A DNA stretch of 13,759 bases from positions 1 through 13,759 of the forward strand of contig CAKUXT010000033.1 of assembly GCA_934700375.1 (NCBI GenBank), in the 5' to 3' direction. Shown in pieces: positions 1-6,235 of the stretch. The notes below the pieces were generated by a model, which saw nothing but the letters and a program-made list of their open reading frames with translations, searched no databases and was not told where the DNA came from. Each line of letters starts with the position of its first letter. Position 1 is the first letter of the stretch. This DNA comes from an uncultured Bacilli bacterium (lineage in GTDB: Bacteria > Bacillota_I > Bacilli_A > RFN20 > CAG-288). The position numbers and the translations under genes are program-made.

Positions 1-84
1 TACCCCTGATGCTTGTCCGACCATGTCTGCATCATTTTTATTGGTCAGATGTCAATTTATATAGTACAACAGTATGGGAAAATT

Positions 85-226
85 TTATTTAATGAAACTT
101 TTCTGATAAAGCATGCAAGTGGTTGTTTTACCACAGAATTTCGGTCCGGCTACTAATAAAGCTCCTATAGATTTCATTTTCTTTTCTAATTTCAGTTCAA
201 GCAATCTCTTATAGTATTTTTTTCAT
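85..226 (-). pseudogene. Remnant of an AAA (DUF4143-type) ATPase, N-terminus only
   Basis: Reading the minus strand from about 220 gives a frame containing KRLLELKL, then GALLVAGPKFCGKTTT, then a stop at 85-87. This lines up with the start of the intact ATPase at 1001-2272 (KRIADDLLDLKL, then VGPKWCGKTMT), including the Walker A pattern GPKxCGKT. The only upstream ATG (226-224) is out of frame with the body: a run of seven A (plus-strand T217-223) would have to be six to join them, so a homopolymer frameshift is likely. Past the stop the same frame shows another stop and no recognisable Walker B or DUF4143 sequence. It looks like a decayed second copy, divergent from the intact gene and not a recent duplicate, since the residues differ. 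The fragment identity is fairly secure; its exact limits are not. Confidence 0.65.
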
Positions 227-252
227 AAACACCGGTTTCCTTATTATCATTA

Positions 253-286
253 ATCTAGCATAGATTTCAATCTAGCATAGATTTCA
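253..286. repeat. Two adjacent exact 17-bp direct repeats
   Basis: The 17-mer ATCTAGCATAGATTTCA occurs at 253-269 and again, with no gap, at 270-286. It lies 27-60 bp upstream of the start of the decayed minus-strand ATPase, so it would sit in that gene's promoter or leader. It could be a regulatory duplication or simple slippage. Confidence 0.75.
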
Positions 287-306
287 TTAAGAGCAAAACA
301 AAAATC

Positions 307-341
307 CAAAGATTTTCAGTCTCTCACTACAAAGATTTTCA
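307..341. repeat. Pair of 12-bp repeats with 23-bp spacing
   Basis: CAAAGATTTTCA occurs at 307-318 and 330-341, starting 23 bp apart. The pair is upstream of the decayed minus-strand ATPase (start at 226), in the same relative place as the three 23-bp-spaced repeats upstream of the intact ATPase. The repeat sequence is different but the spacing is identical, which suggests a related kind of operator. The function is inferred. Confidence 0.6.
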
Positions 342-592
342 ATTTAATTCCTTTCAGTTTTATATTTTATAATCCCACTTTTATTACATGTGAAACTATG
401 AAAATCGCGACCAAAATCACACAATTATTAATATTTAACGTCTATTAATCACACTTTTATATGAAATAGTGAGAAAACATCTACAATAAAGGTAGACCAC
501 AGTCTGAACATTAGTTATATCATAGCAAGTTAAAAAGCTTTGGTTTGCAAAAAAACATAGAATCTATTTCTCTTTTCCTAAATCATAAGAGT

Positions 593-630
593 GCAAGAAC
601 TTAAAAAATTTAGTCAGGAATTGTTCTTGC
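593..630. repeat. Inverted repeat ahead of a small ORF
   Basis: GCAAGAAC (593-600) is matched by its reverse complement GTTCTTGC (623-630), with 22 bases between. It ends one base before the ATG at 632. It could be an operator or a weak stem; it has no T-tract, so it is not a normal terminator. Confidence 0.4.
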
Positions 631-631
631 T

Positions 632-769
632 ATGACTTCTCTTCTTCTCATTGCCAACTATGATATTGGAAAGCTCATCAGCAAAAGAGATACACTCACT
701 AATTTTGTAGAAGAAGATCCTGTCAAAGACTCTTCTGATAAGACACCTCAGTTGCCTCATGAATTATAG
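632..769 (+). CDS. Doubtful small ORF, 45 aa, possible gene relic
   Basis: ATG at 632 to TAG at 767-769 encodes 45 residues containing IANYDIGKLISKRDTL. The NYDIGKLI segment faintly recalls the YW-x-IGK-x-I motif of DUF1016 (YhcG-type) nucleases, but the match is too short to name the family. After the TAG the same frame stays open to 881-883, so this may be part of a broken longer gene. No clear ribosome binding site precedes it; the ATG lies just after an inverted repeat. It could equally be chance in A/T-rich DNA. Confidence 0.2.
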   Translation: MTSLLLIANYDIGKLISKRDTLTNFVEEDPVKDSSDKTPQLPHEL

Positions 770-889
770 AGATTTTTATATAAGAATGAGCATCTGTTGG
801 ATTATGGTATAAAAGCTTTTACCTTACTGCTTTTTCAGCAATTTAGCTTTAGTCTTATATCTTATTTAACATATTTTGAATGATTTAGC

Positions 890-953
890 AAAAAAGCACG
901 GAGTAAATTACCGAAAAAACACGGAGTAAAACACTAAAAAAACACGGAGTTTA
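890..953 (+). promoter_or_regulatory. Three-copy 23-bp-spaced repeat array upstream of the ATPase
   Basis: The core CACGGAGTAAA occurs at 897-907 and 920-930, and as CACGGAGTTTA at 943-953. Starts are exactly 23 bp apart, and each copy is preceded by an A-tract of five to seven A. The array ends 22 bp before the TG of an extended -10 element, the position of an operator or activator-binding array. It is too short and regular for CRISPR. The ATPase itself or a linked regulator may bind it; that is inference. Confidence 0.7.
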
Positions 954-975
954 TATAGTAATCAAAGATAAATCA

Positions 976-984
976 TGTTACAAT
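976..984 (+). promoter_or_regulatory. Extended -10 promoter of the ATPase gene
   Basis: TGTTACAAT fits the extended -10 pattern TGnTATAAT, and no good -35 is seen at the usual distance. Transcription would start near 991, so the mRNA would begin on or a few bases before the GTG at 992 or ATG at 1001. The message would be leaderless or nearly so, matching the lack of a Shine-Dalgarno sequence. Confidence 0.55.
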
Positions 985-1000
985 ACATGCGGTGAACAGT

Positions 1001-2272
1001 ATGGAAAACAATAGATATTTAAAACGAATCGCAGATGATTTATTAGATTTAAAGCTTCGCGCTTTTGGTGCCACAAACATTGTCGGTCCTAAATGGTGCG
1101 GAAAAACAATGACGGCTTTACAAAAAGCAAAATCTAAAATCATGTTTCAGAAAGACTACAACAAAAACGAGTTGATTTATACTGCAAAAATCAACCCTCA
1201 GATATTATTGGAAGGTGAACAGCCTAGATTGATTGACGAATGGCAAGACGCTCCCAACATCTGGGATGCTGTTCGTTCTTATTGTGATGAATATCATGGA
1301 CAAGGCCACTTTATTTTGACCGGTTCAACTTCAAAAGATGTAGAGACAGCCCATACAGGAACAGGAAGAATCTCCACGTTGAAAATGTATCCGATGAGTC
1401 TATACGAATCTCTTGAATCCAATGGTTCCGTTTCTTTGAAGAAACTTTTTTCAGGTGAAGAGACGTTAGAACATATGTGCGTTTCCAATCTTGATTTAAA
1501 GGACATCGTTTTTGCAGCTTGTCGCGGTGGATGGCCGGAAAGCGTTCTGATTGATGATAAAGAAGCACAATTAGAAATCCCCAAAGACTATTTCTATCAG
1601 ATTTATTCTCGCGATATGTTCTCGATTGATTCCGTAAAAAGAAATCCGGAAACCATGAAAGCAATTCTGAGAAGTTACGCAAGAAACATTTCAACTTTAG
1701 CCAAAAACACAAACATTCTAAGCGATGTGAATGCTTCTGAGGAAATCAGCGATAAACCTCTTAATGATTATATTCAGGTTTTAGAAAAGCTCTTTATCGT
1801 AGAAGACATTCATGGTTGGTGCCCATCCATCCGTTCCAAGTCCGCAATGAGAAGCGGTCGAAAAAGAGAATTTGTCGATCCATCTATCGCTGTGGCAGCT
1901 TTAGGCGGAACACCAGAATACTATATGAGAGACCTAAAAACATTCGGATTCATCTTTGAAAACCTTTGCATCCGAGATTTAAGAGTCTATTCAAGTGCAT
2001 TGAGAGGAGAAATCTCCTATTATCGTGATAATAATGGTCTTGAGGCTGACTGTGTCCTGCATCTAGGCGATGGCCGTTACGCAATCATTGAATTCAAATT
2101 AGGTGACTTCGAAATTGATGATGGCGCAAAGCACCTTAATAAATTAGAAGAGCTGATTGAATCCAATAACTTAAGAAAACCAGATCTTAAAATTGTAATA
2201 ACAGGAACTAAATTCGGATACAAAAGAGAAGACGGCGTATTTGTCATCCCTATCGGGTGCCTGAAAGACTGA
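1001..2272 (+). CDS. AAA ATPase with DUF4143 / PD-(D/E)XK-like C-terminal domain
   Basis: 423 residues from ATG 1001; an in-frame GTG at 992 would add three. Numbered from that GTG, the N-terminal AAA domain has Walker A GPKWCGKT (32-39), Walker B RLIDEW (79-84), a sensor-like LTGST (109-113) and GTGR (123-126). A middle region (about 196-330) is typical of DUF4143. The C-terminus shows EAD (351-353) and EFK (367-369), the spacing of a PD-(D/E)XK nuclease-like fold. The family (AAA_14/DUF4143) is widespread, often in many copies per genome, and its biochemical role is not settled. Neither start has a Shine-Dalgarno; the extended -10 lies so close that translation is probably leaderless. A methyltransferase follows after 24 bp and may be co-transcribed. 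The gene is full length and intact. Family identity is very secure; function is not. Confidence 0.93.
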   Translation: MENNRYLKRIADDLLDLKLRAFGATNIVGPKWCGKTMTALQKAKSKIMFQKDYNKNELIYTAKINPQILLEGEQPRLIDEWQDAPNIWDAVRSYCDEYHGQGHFILTGSTSKDVETAHTGTGRISTLKMYPMSLYESLESNGSVSLKKLFSGEETLEHMCVSNLDLKDIVFAACRGGWPESVLIDDKEAQLEIPKDYFYQIYSRDMFSIDSVKRNPETMKAILRSYARNISTLAKNTNILSDVNASEEISDKPLNDYIQVLEKLFIVEDIHGWCPSIRSKSAMRSGRKREFVDPSIAVAALGGTPEYYMRDLKTFGFIFENLCIRDLRVYSSALRGEISYYRDNNGLEADCVLHLGDGRYAIIEFKLGDFEIDDGAKHLNKLEELIESNNLRKPDLKIVITGTKFGYKREDGVFVIPIGCLKD

Positions 2273-2296
2273 TATACAAAACGAAATATTCGTCTG

Positions 2297-2866
2297 ATGA
2301 AATACTACAAAGAACATTACCAGGAATACATCGAATCCACTATCTCTAACGACATGAAAGACAACTATCAGATAGTCGAGAAATATCTCCATAAAGGAGA
2401 CCGTATTTTAGATGTCGGATTCGGTTCAGCAAGAGACATGCTTTACTTCCAGGATCAAGGATACCAGGTCTATGGCATCGATATTGAAGATGGATTCATC
2501 TCTCATGCCAAGTCTCTTCACCTGAATGTTGAAAAACAGGATATCAGAACCTATGAGTCAGATAAAACATATCATCTGATCTACTGTTCTGCTTCTCTTC
2601 TCCATCTGAAAAGAGAAGAGATCATTCCAACCATTCAAAGACTGATGACACACTTAGAAAAGGATGGAATCCTCTTCTTATCGATGAAGTATTCAGAAAA
2701 AGAAGACGGCTATGATGAAAAAGGAAGATACTTCACCTATTTCCATCAGAGAGATATCTCTGCCCTACCTTTCAGATGCATTGAAGAGACAATAACAGAA
2801 GACAAAAACAGAGAGAATTTAAAATGGATCAATCTCGTTTTGAAAAACGAGACTGATCCACAATAG
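2297..2866 (+). CDS. Class I SAM-dependent methyltransferase
   Basis: 189 residues. Motif I is ILDVGFGSARD (37-47), with Ala where a third glycine is more usual. The acidic residue of motif II is in YGIDIE (59-64, D62), post-II has QDI (81-83), and SLLHL (100-104) follows, the order expected of a Rossmann-fold methyltransferase. Small proteins of this type methylate varied small molecules, and the acceptor cannot be told here; a resemblance to TehB-like or UbiE-like enzymes is generic. The protein appears cytoplasmic, with no signal or membrane segment. It starts 24 bp after the ATPase stop, so it may be translated from the same message, though no clear ribosome binding site precedes the ATG. 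Its last codons form a perfect hairpin. It converges on the glycosyltransferase gene with 13 bp between stops. Confidence 0.85.
   Translation: MKYYKEHYQEYIESTISNDMKDNYQIVEKYLHKGDRILDVGFGSARDMLYFQDQGYQVYGIDIEDGFISHAKSLHLNVEKQDIRTYESDKTYHLIYCSASLLHLKREEIIPTIQRLMTHLEKDGILFLSMKYSEKEDGYDEKGRYFTYFHQRDISALPFRCIEETITEDKNRENLKWINLVLKNETDPQ
2826..2859 (-). terminator. Hairpin at the 3' junction, probable terminator of the glycosyltransferase
   Basis: TCTCGTTT (2833-2840) pairs with AAACGAGA (2845-2852) around the loop TGAA. After a 2x2 internal mismatch the stem continues with GGATC (2826-2830) against GATCC (2855-2859). Read on the minus strand, past the glycosyltransferase stop at 2880, the stem is followed by ATTTTAAATT, a modest T-rich tract. 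On the plus strand no T-tract follows. The whole stem lies inside the coding end of the methyltransferase. Confidence 0.5.
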
Positions 2867-2879
2867 ATGCGATAATCTT

Positions 2880-4472
2880 TTAGCCTAAGTTAGGGACCGG
2901 AAGATTCTTCAAGAGAATCTCTTTGTTCTTTTCGTTTTCCGTTTTCTTTCCGATTCTGATATTGGAAAGAACAACGACAAACGGAGCAAGCATAGAACTA
3001 GTGACGATCAATACGACAGGAGCGCCGCTTCCGCAGCATAAGACACAAAGGATCAAGACAGCACTGGCGAATATGAGAGAATCAGCAGTTCCAAGGATAG
3101 CCTGGGTAAAGGTGAACTTTTCATCCTCCTTCGGTGTGACTAAGAAAGTTGCTTTCTTGCCAAAGAGTCCTAAGAAAACAGTTCTAATCATCATCGGAGC
3201 CAAAGATGCATAGGTGACAATATTGAGTAAGAAGTAAGGGATGATGAGGAAGATGTTGTGTCTGTCTTTCTTGTAGACAAACAAGTCAGGAATCAAAGGA
3301 GAACATAAGAATAAGATCATCAGGCAATAGATGAAGATGGAATAATGAATGATCGGATAGCCTAAGAAACCAAGAAGGATCGTAAACACAACAAGCATGA
3401 AGGAAAGGACAGGAACAATAGGAAGAGAATAATGAGAGAGCATCAGATCAAGCTTTTCAAACCATAACATCTTGCAGTCCTTGATTTCATGATTGTACTT
3501 TCTCATGTATTCAAGGTTGCCCTGTGTCCACTTGCACTGTCTCTTCTTCAGACTGAGATAGTTGACAGGGAACTCTTCATAGCACTCAATATCAGGAGCA
3601 TAGATGATATCGAAACCATTGTTTCTGATATCGACAGCAAAAGAAATATCCTCAGCGACGACAAGCGGGAAACCGCCTGTCTTCATATAGCATTCTCTGG
3701 AGATGGTCATACCATGTCCGATCAGCGCGTTGGAACCATAGAAGTTTTTGACGACCTGAGTGGAAGAACCATTGCTTCCGACAGAGAGACCTAACAGACG
3801 CTGGAAGACATTGTGTCCCTTCTGAGCCTTATGTCTTGCCTGAACAGCACCGCAGTTCTTATCATAGCTGAAATACTTCAGCACCTTGTTGATATAGTCA
3901 TGCGGAATGATCTCATCACTGTCAAGAACGACGAAGTAATCATAATCTGTTCTTCCCTTGAGATAATTGTTAAGGTTTCCGGCCTTGAAACCGGTCTTGT
4001 TCTTTCTTCTGACGATTTTGACACCATTTTCGATAGCAAAGCGATCGATTCTAGAAAGATAATACTTGTCATCGCTGTCATCAAGGATGACAGTATCGAC
4101 ATTCTTATAATCCTGATTCATGCACTCTTTCAATGCTTCCGCATTGAAATCGTTTCTTGTGCAATAAAGAAGAACGAACTTCGGATTGTAGTTCTTATCG
4201 ACTTCAGTGTTCTTGATGACATCATATCTCTTCATCATCTTCTTTCCATTGATTGCAAAGGAACAGGAGAAGATAAGATCCTTGATGCTACCAAACCACA
4301 AGAAGCCAAGAACAAGGGTGTTAAGGACTAAGAATACATAGGCTGCAATCCTGGCTCCGACATTTTCAATGTTGACCTTAGGGAAGATGAAATACAAGGA
4401 TGAGAGAAGGATTGCAAAACAGACTCCCCAGATGACTAGTATCAGAATATATAGTGTTGATTTCTTTTTCAT
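2880..4472 (-). CDS. Membrane glycosyltransferase, family 2 (cellulose synthase/OpgH-like)
   Basis: 530 residues. Two N-terminal membrane helices (about 7-30 and 42-66) precede a cytoplasmic GT-A domain with DDSDD (131-135), the DxD motif DSDE (184-187), the catalytic ED of AED (273-275) and RQCKWTQGN (311-319), equivalent to the QxxRW region. Several hydrophobic helices follow from about 348 to 503. This is the layout of processive family 2 transferases that build and export beta-glucan-like polymers; RxCKWTQGN recalls the RDRRWCQGN of OpgH. The polymer cannot be identified, and no c-di-GMP PilZ domain is seen. The ATG at 4472 has an AAAGAGG ribosome site about 9 bases upstream. It is a single gene with its own promoter and terminator and overlaps no neighbour. 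Long plus-strand open frames inside it are antisense shadows. Confidence 0.9.
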   Translation of the reverse strand: MKKKSTLYILILVIWGVCFAILLSSLYFIFPKVNIENVGARIAAYVFLVLNTLVLGFLWFGSIKDLIFSCSFAINGKKMMKRYDVIKNTEVDKNYNPKFVLLYCTRNDFNAEALKECMNQDYKNVDTVILDDSDDKYYLSRIDRFAIENGVKIVRRKNKTGFKAGNLNNYLKGRTDYDYFVVLDSDEIIPHDYINKVLKYFSYDKNCGAVQARHKAQKGHNVFQRLLGLSVGSNGSSTQVVKNFYGSNALIGHGMTISRECYMKTGGFPLVVAEDISFAVDIRNNGFDIIYAPDIECYEEFPVNYLSLKKRQCKWTQGNLEYMRKYNHEIKDCKMLWFEKLDLMLSHYSLPIVPVLSFMLVVFTILLGFLGYPIIHYSIFIYCLMILFLCSPLIPDLFVYKKDRHNIFLIIPYFLLNIVTYASLAPMMIRTVFLGLFGKKATFLVTPKEDEKFTFTQAILGTADSLIFASAVLILCVLCCGSGAPVVLIVTSSMLAPFVVVLSNIRIGKKTENEKNKEILLKNLPVPNLG

Positions 4473-4506
4473 AGTTTATGCCTCTTTCTATACAGATGGA
4501 TGATTT

Positions 4507-4535
4507 CCATAACAAAGAAACAAAAAAACTATCAA
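4507..4535 (-). promoter_or_regulatory. Promoter of the glycosyltransferase with candidate operator in the spacer
   Basis: On the minus strand TTGATA (4535-4530) and TTATGG (4512-4507) are 17 bp apart and would give a leader of about 28 nt. The 17-bp spacer (plus strand 4513-4529) begins CAAAGAAACAAAAA, the same run as one arm of the palindrome upstream of the second TetR gene (6235-6248). A repressor bound there would block this promoter; that is inferred. The remaining intergenic DNA to 4740 is A/T-rich, with a weak ACTTTTT/AAAAAGT inverted repeat at 4596-4612 and no gene. Confidence 0.4.
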
Positions 4536-4740
4536 AAAATATCAACGAATTTTTTGCGGTTTTCAGTGTTTTGTAAAATTTATCGACTTTTTCCGACTTT
4601 TTTTGAAAAAGTGTTCTGTTCTTTGAAAATAAAAGCGGTTACTTTACAAAGTATATGTTTTGACTAAAAACAATTAGATTTCTTACTAAAGGCTAGTGCT
4701 TTTTATGATAACGCCATTTAATCTGGCAATTGTATTCACA

Positions 4741-5337
4741 CTATAATTCTCCCATCCTCTTAATATATGTATGCATCCATGCAGGAGCATAAAAAATTTC
4801 TTTGCAAAGTTTTTCTTTTTCCTCGTCACTTAAAAAGGCTGAGAGCTTCATTAAATCTTGTTCAGTTATTATTTTTCCGTTTCCGATAGTCTTCATTGCT
4901 TGAATGACCAGGCTCGTTTTTCTTGAAAAAGCAAAATTTTTCCTAGAGGAGCTCTTAAATTCAATAGTCCTCATTCCAATCTGATAAGTTCTGTAAGGAC
5001 CAGAACTCAAATAAACGGCCTTCATTGGAATTTGATTATCCATTCCAAGTTTATAAAGAGCAAAAGATCCAGTTTCTCTGATTTGCCAATTGTTATTACG
5101 GCTTAGCGCTTCAGCTATAGCTTCCATTTCAGGAGGATATTCAATATGAAAAGTTTCATTGATCAAAGGATAATAATAAATACCTTGCGTCACTCTTCTG
5201 ACGTATCCTTTGATTGTAAGTCGTTCAACTGCTTTTGCAACATTCTTATAGGTTCCAAAGTCAGACAGGTCTTTAAAACAAAAAGCCCTAGTTTTTCCTT
5301 TTTTCAAAAATTGCAGAATATCATTTTCAATAGACAT
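4741..5337 (-). CDS. AbiEi-family antitoxin-like regulator (DUF6088 type), toxin absent
   Basis: 198 residues from the ATG at 5337. A TTG at 5382 would extend the frame by 15 codons, but that stretch contains the promoter's -10 and the inverted repeats, so the ATG, with AAGGG about 10 bases upstream, is preferred. The N-terminus (about 1-58) is a winged helix ending GYVRRVTQGIYYYP, typical of type IV AbiEi antitoxins. The rest (RETGSFALYKLGM at 87-99, APAWMHTYIKR at 184-194) fits the DUF6088 group. In type IV systems AbiEi represses its own operon and counteracts the nucleotidyltransferase-like toxin AbiEii, normally encoded directly downstream. Here the downstream 268 bp hold no such ORF, so the gene is an orphan. 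It may be a leftover or a repurposed autoregulator. Confidence 0.8.
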   Translation of the reverse strand: MSIENDILQFLKKGKTRAFCFKDLSDFGTYKNVAKAVERLTIKGYVRRVTQGIYYYPLINETFHIEYPPEMEAIAEALSRNNNWQIRETGSFALYKLGMDNQIPMKAVYLSSGPYRTYQIGMRTIEFKSSSRKNFAFSRKTSLVIQAMKTIGNGKIITEQDLMKLSAFLSDEEKEKLCKEIFYAPAWMHTYIKRMGEL

Positions 5338-5350
5338 ATAGCTCGCACCC

Positions 5351-5389
5351 TTGTCGCAATTATTATATACTTTTTGCGACAAATCTCAA
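5351..5389 (-). promoter_or_regulatory. AbiEi promoter embedded in a perfect inverted repeat
   Basis: On the minus strand TTGAGA (5389-5384) and TATAAT (5367-5362) are 16 bp apart, a strong sigma-A promoter. The half-sites TTGTCGCAA and TTGCGACAA occupy plus-strand 5351-5359 and 5374-5382. One half lies in the -35/-10 spacer and the other covers the predicted start of transcription. Known AbiEi proteins repress their own operon through paired inverted repeats, so this is the probable AbiEi operator. Confidence 0.75.
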
Positions 5390-5494
5390 CGCCAAGCAAC
5401 ACTAAAACCAATCATAATTTCCTATTTAATCAATCTAACTAAAGCAAAAACAACCTAAATAATATTGATAATAACAGTGGTCAGTCAGGATTTT

Positions 5495-5528
5495 TCCTTC
5501 ATTTGGACGCGTTTTACTCCTTCATTTG
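5495..5528 (-). repeat. Second 23-bp-spaced repeat pair resembling the ATPase array
   Basis: On the minus strand CAAATGAAGGA occurs twice, at 5528-5518 and 5505-5495, exactly 23 bp apart. The first copy continues as GGAGTAAAAC (5520-5511), identical to GGAGTAAAAC at 923-932 in the array before the intact ATPase. No ATPase gene follows here. About 12-20 bp downstream on the minus strand is TGTTATTAT, an extended -10-like sequence (about 5473-5465), leading only to a nine-codon frame and then the AbiEi gene. It may be an orphaned promoter region of a lost ATPase gene. Confidence 0.55.
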
Positions 5529-5594
5529 AACATGCCGTTCCCTATATTGTTCTAATAGCGAACTAAATAAGAAACAAAAGTCTAAAAATCCGAG

Positions 5595-5600
5595 TATAAT
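5595..5600 (+). promoter_or_regulatory. -10 element of the first TetR-type gene
   Basis: A perfect TATAAT lies 19 bp before the ATG at 5620, with GCAGGTG as ribosome site between them. No good -35 is seen 16-18 bp upstream, so the promoter may be weak or need help. The rest of 5383-5594 contains the AbiEi promoter and the 23-bp-spaced repeats. Confidence 0.45.
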
Positions 5601-5619
5601 AAATTTGCAGGTGAAAACG

Positions 5620-6153
5620 ATGGAAAACAACAATAACAAAAAGACAGCATCCGCTTATATCAAAGACAATCTCTTTTCTGCTTTATTGGAACTGATGAAA
5701 GAAAAGAACTTTTCTGATATCAGAATACAGGACATTGCCAAAAGAGCAGGTGTCTCGCGTGTTTCCTATTACAGAAATTTCACAAGCAAAGAAGATGTTC
5801 TTGAATCCTATATGAATGAGGAAACAGGAAAATTTCATCAGGCACATAGCGGAGAAGATGAAAGAGAATTTCTCATTCATCTTTTAGAACATCTCAAACA
5901 GTTCAAAGACAAATTCGAGCTCTTATACAAAAACAATCTCTCCCATCTATTCCTCAATCACATCTATCAATGGTGTGGTCCTAAAGAAGGAACAGATGAC
6001 CATGAAGCCTATTTGAAAGCAGCCAAAGCATTTGCAATATACGGCTTCATCGACGAATGGGTAAAACGCGGAATGAAAGGCAAGACAGAAGAGGTCGCAG
6101 ATGAGATTATCAAGGCTCTCCATTCCACATCCTATACTATCGGAAAAGACTGA
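5620..6153 (+). CDS. TetR/AcrR-family transcriptional regulator 1
   Basis: 177 residues from the ATG at 5620; a TTG at 5605 in the same frame lacks a ribosome site, whereas GCAGGTG lies about 6 bases before the ATG. The N-terminal helix-turn-helix is IRIQDIAKRAGVSRVSYYRN (34-53), followed by FTSKEDVLESYM, the classical TetR signature. The C-terminal ligand and dimer domain (about 70-177) is all helical, with no recognisable ligand motif. Such proteins usually repress a nearby gene or their own gene. The nearest neighbours are the orphan AbiEi gene (divergent) and a second TetR gene 184 bp downstream, so the target is not evident. The two TetR proteins are not close copies. Confidence 0.85.
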   Translation: MENNNNKKTASAYIKDNLFSALLELMKEKNFSDIRIQDIAKRAGVSRVSYYRNFTSKEDVLESYMNEETGKFHQAHSGEDEREFLIHLLEHLKQFKDKFELLYKNNLSHLFLNHIYQWCGPKEGTDDHEAYLKAAKAFAIYGFIDEWVKRGMKGKTEEVADEIIKALHSTSYTIGKD

Positions 6154-6176
6154 GACAATTTTAGACACTATTTTTT

Positions 6177-6234
6177 ATCATTTTTTCAGCTTTGTAAAAA
6201 AATACATCATTTTTTAAGCTTTTTAAAAAAATAT
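6177..6234. repeat. Tandem duplication of a 29-bp A/T palindrome
   Basis: Positions 6177-6205 and 6206-6234 are directly adjacent 29-mers with 26 identical bases. Each begins ATCATTTTTT, has AGCTTT near its centre and ends in seven A plus TA, so each unit is itself an imperfect palindrome. They lie between the two TetR genes and upstream of the promoter of the second. They could be paired regulator sites, or act as weak terminators for the first TetR gene. Confidence 0.65.
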
Positions 6235-6235
6235 C

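Larger units (their letters stand above)
342..889. other. A/T-rich stretch without a convincing intact gene
   Basis: About 550 bases with stops scattered in all frames. The only items seen are an 8-bp inverted repeat (593-630) and one small open frame (632-769). No tRNA-like, rRNA-like or CRISPR-like structure was recognised. Together with the ATPase relic at 85-226 it looks like decaying accessory DNA. Confidence 0.5.

Noticed and set aside
890..953. Possible CRISPR array
   Set aside because: Only three short cores with about 12 bp between them, no unique spacers of normal size and no cas genes; the position in front of a promoter fits an operator array.
3489..4331. Long plus-strand open frames opposite the glycosyltransferase
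   Set aside because: They are antisense to a well-conserved GT2 domain, encode no recognisable motif and lack ribosome sites, so they are shadows of the real gene's codon pattern.
4473..4740. Remnant of an AbiEii toxin downstream of AbiEi
   Set aside because: All minus-strand frames carry frequent stops and none shows nucleotidyltransferase-like sequence; no support for even a fragment.
5338..5382. Upstream TTG start for the AbiEi gene
   Set aside because: The added 15 codons contain the -10 element and both halves of the inverted repeat, and transcription would begin after the TTG; the ATG at 5337 is the better start.
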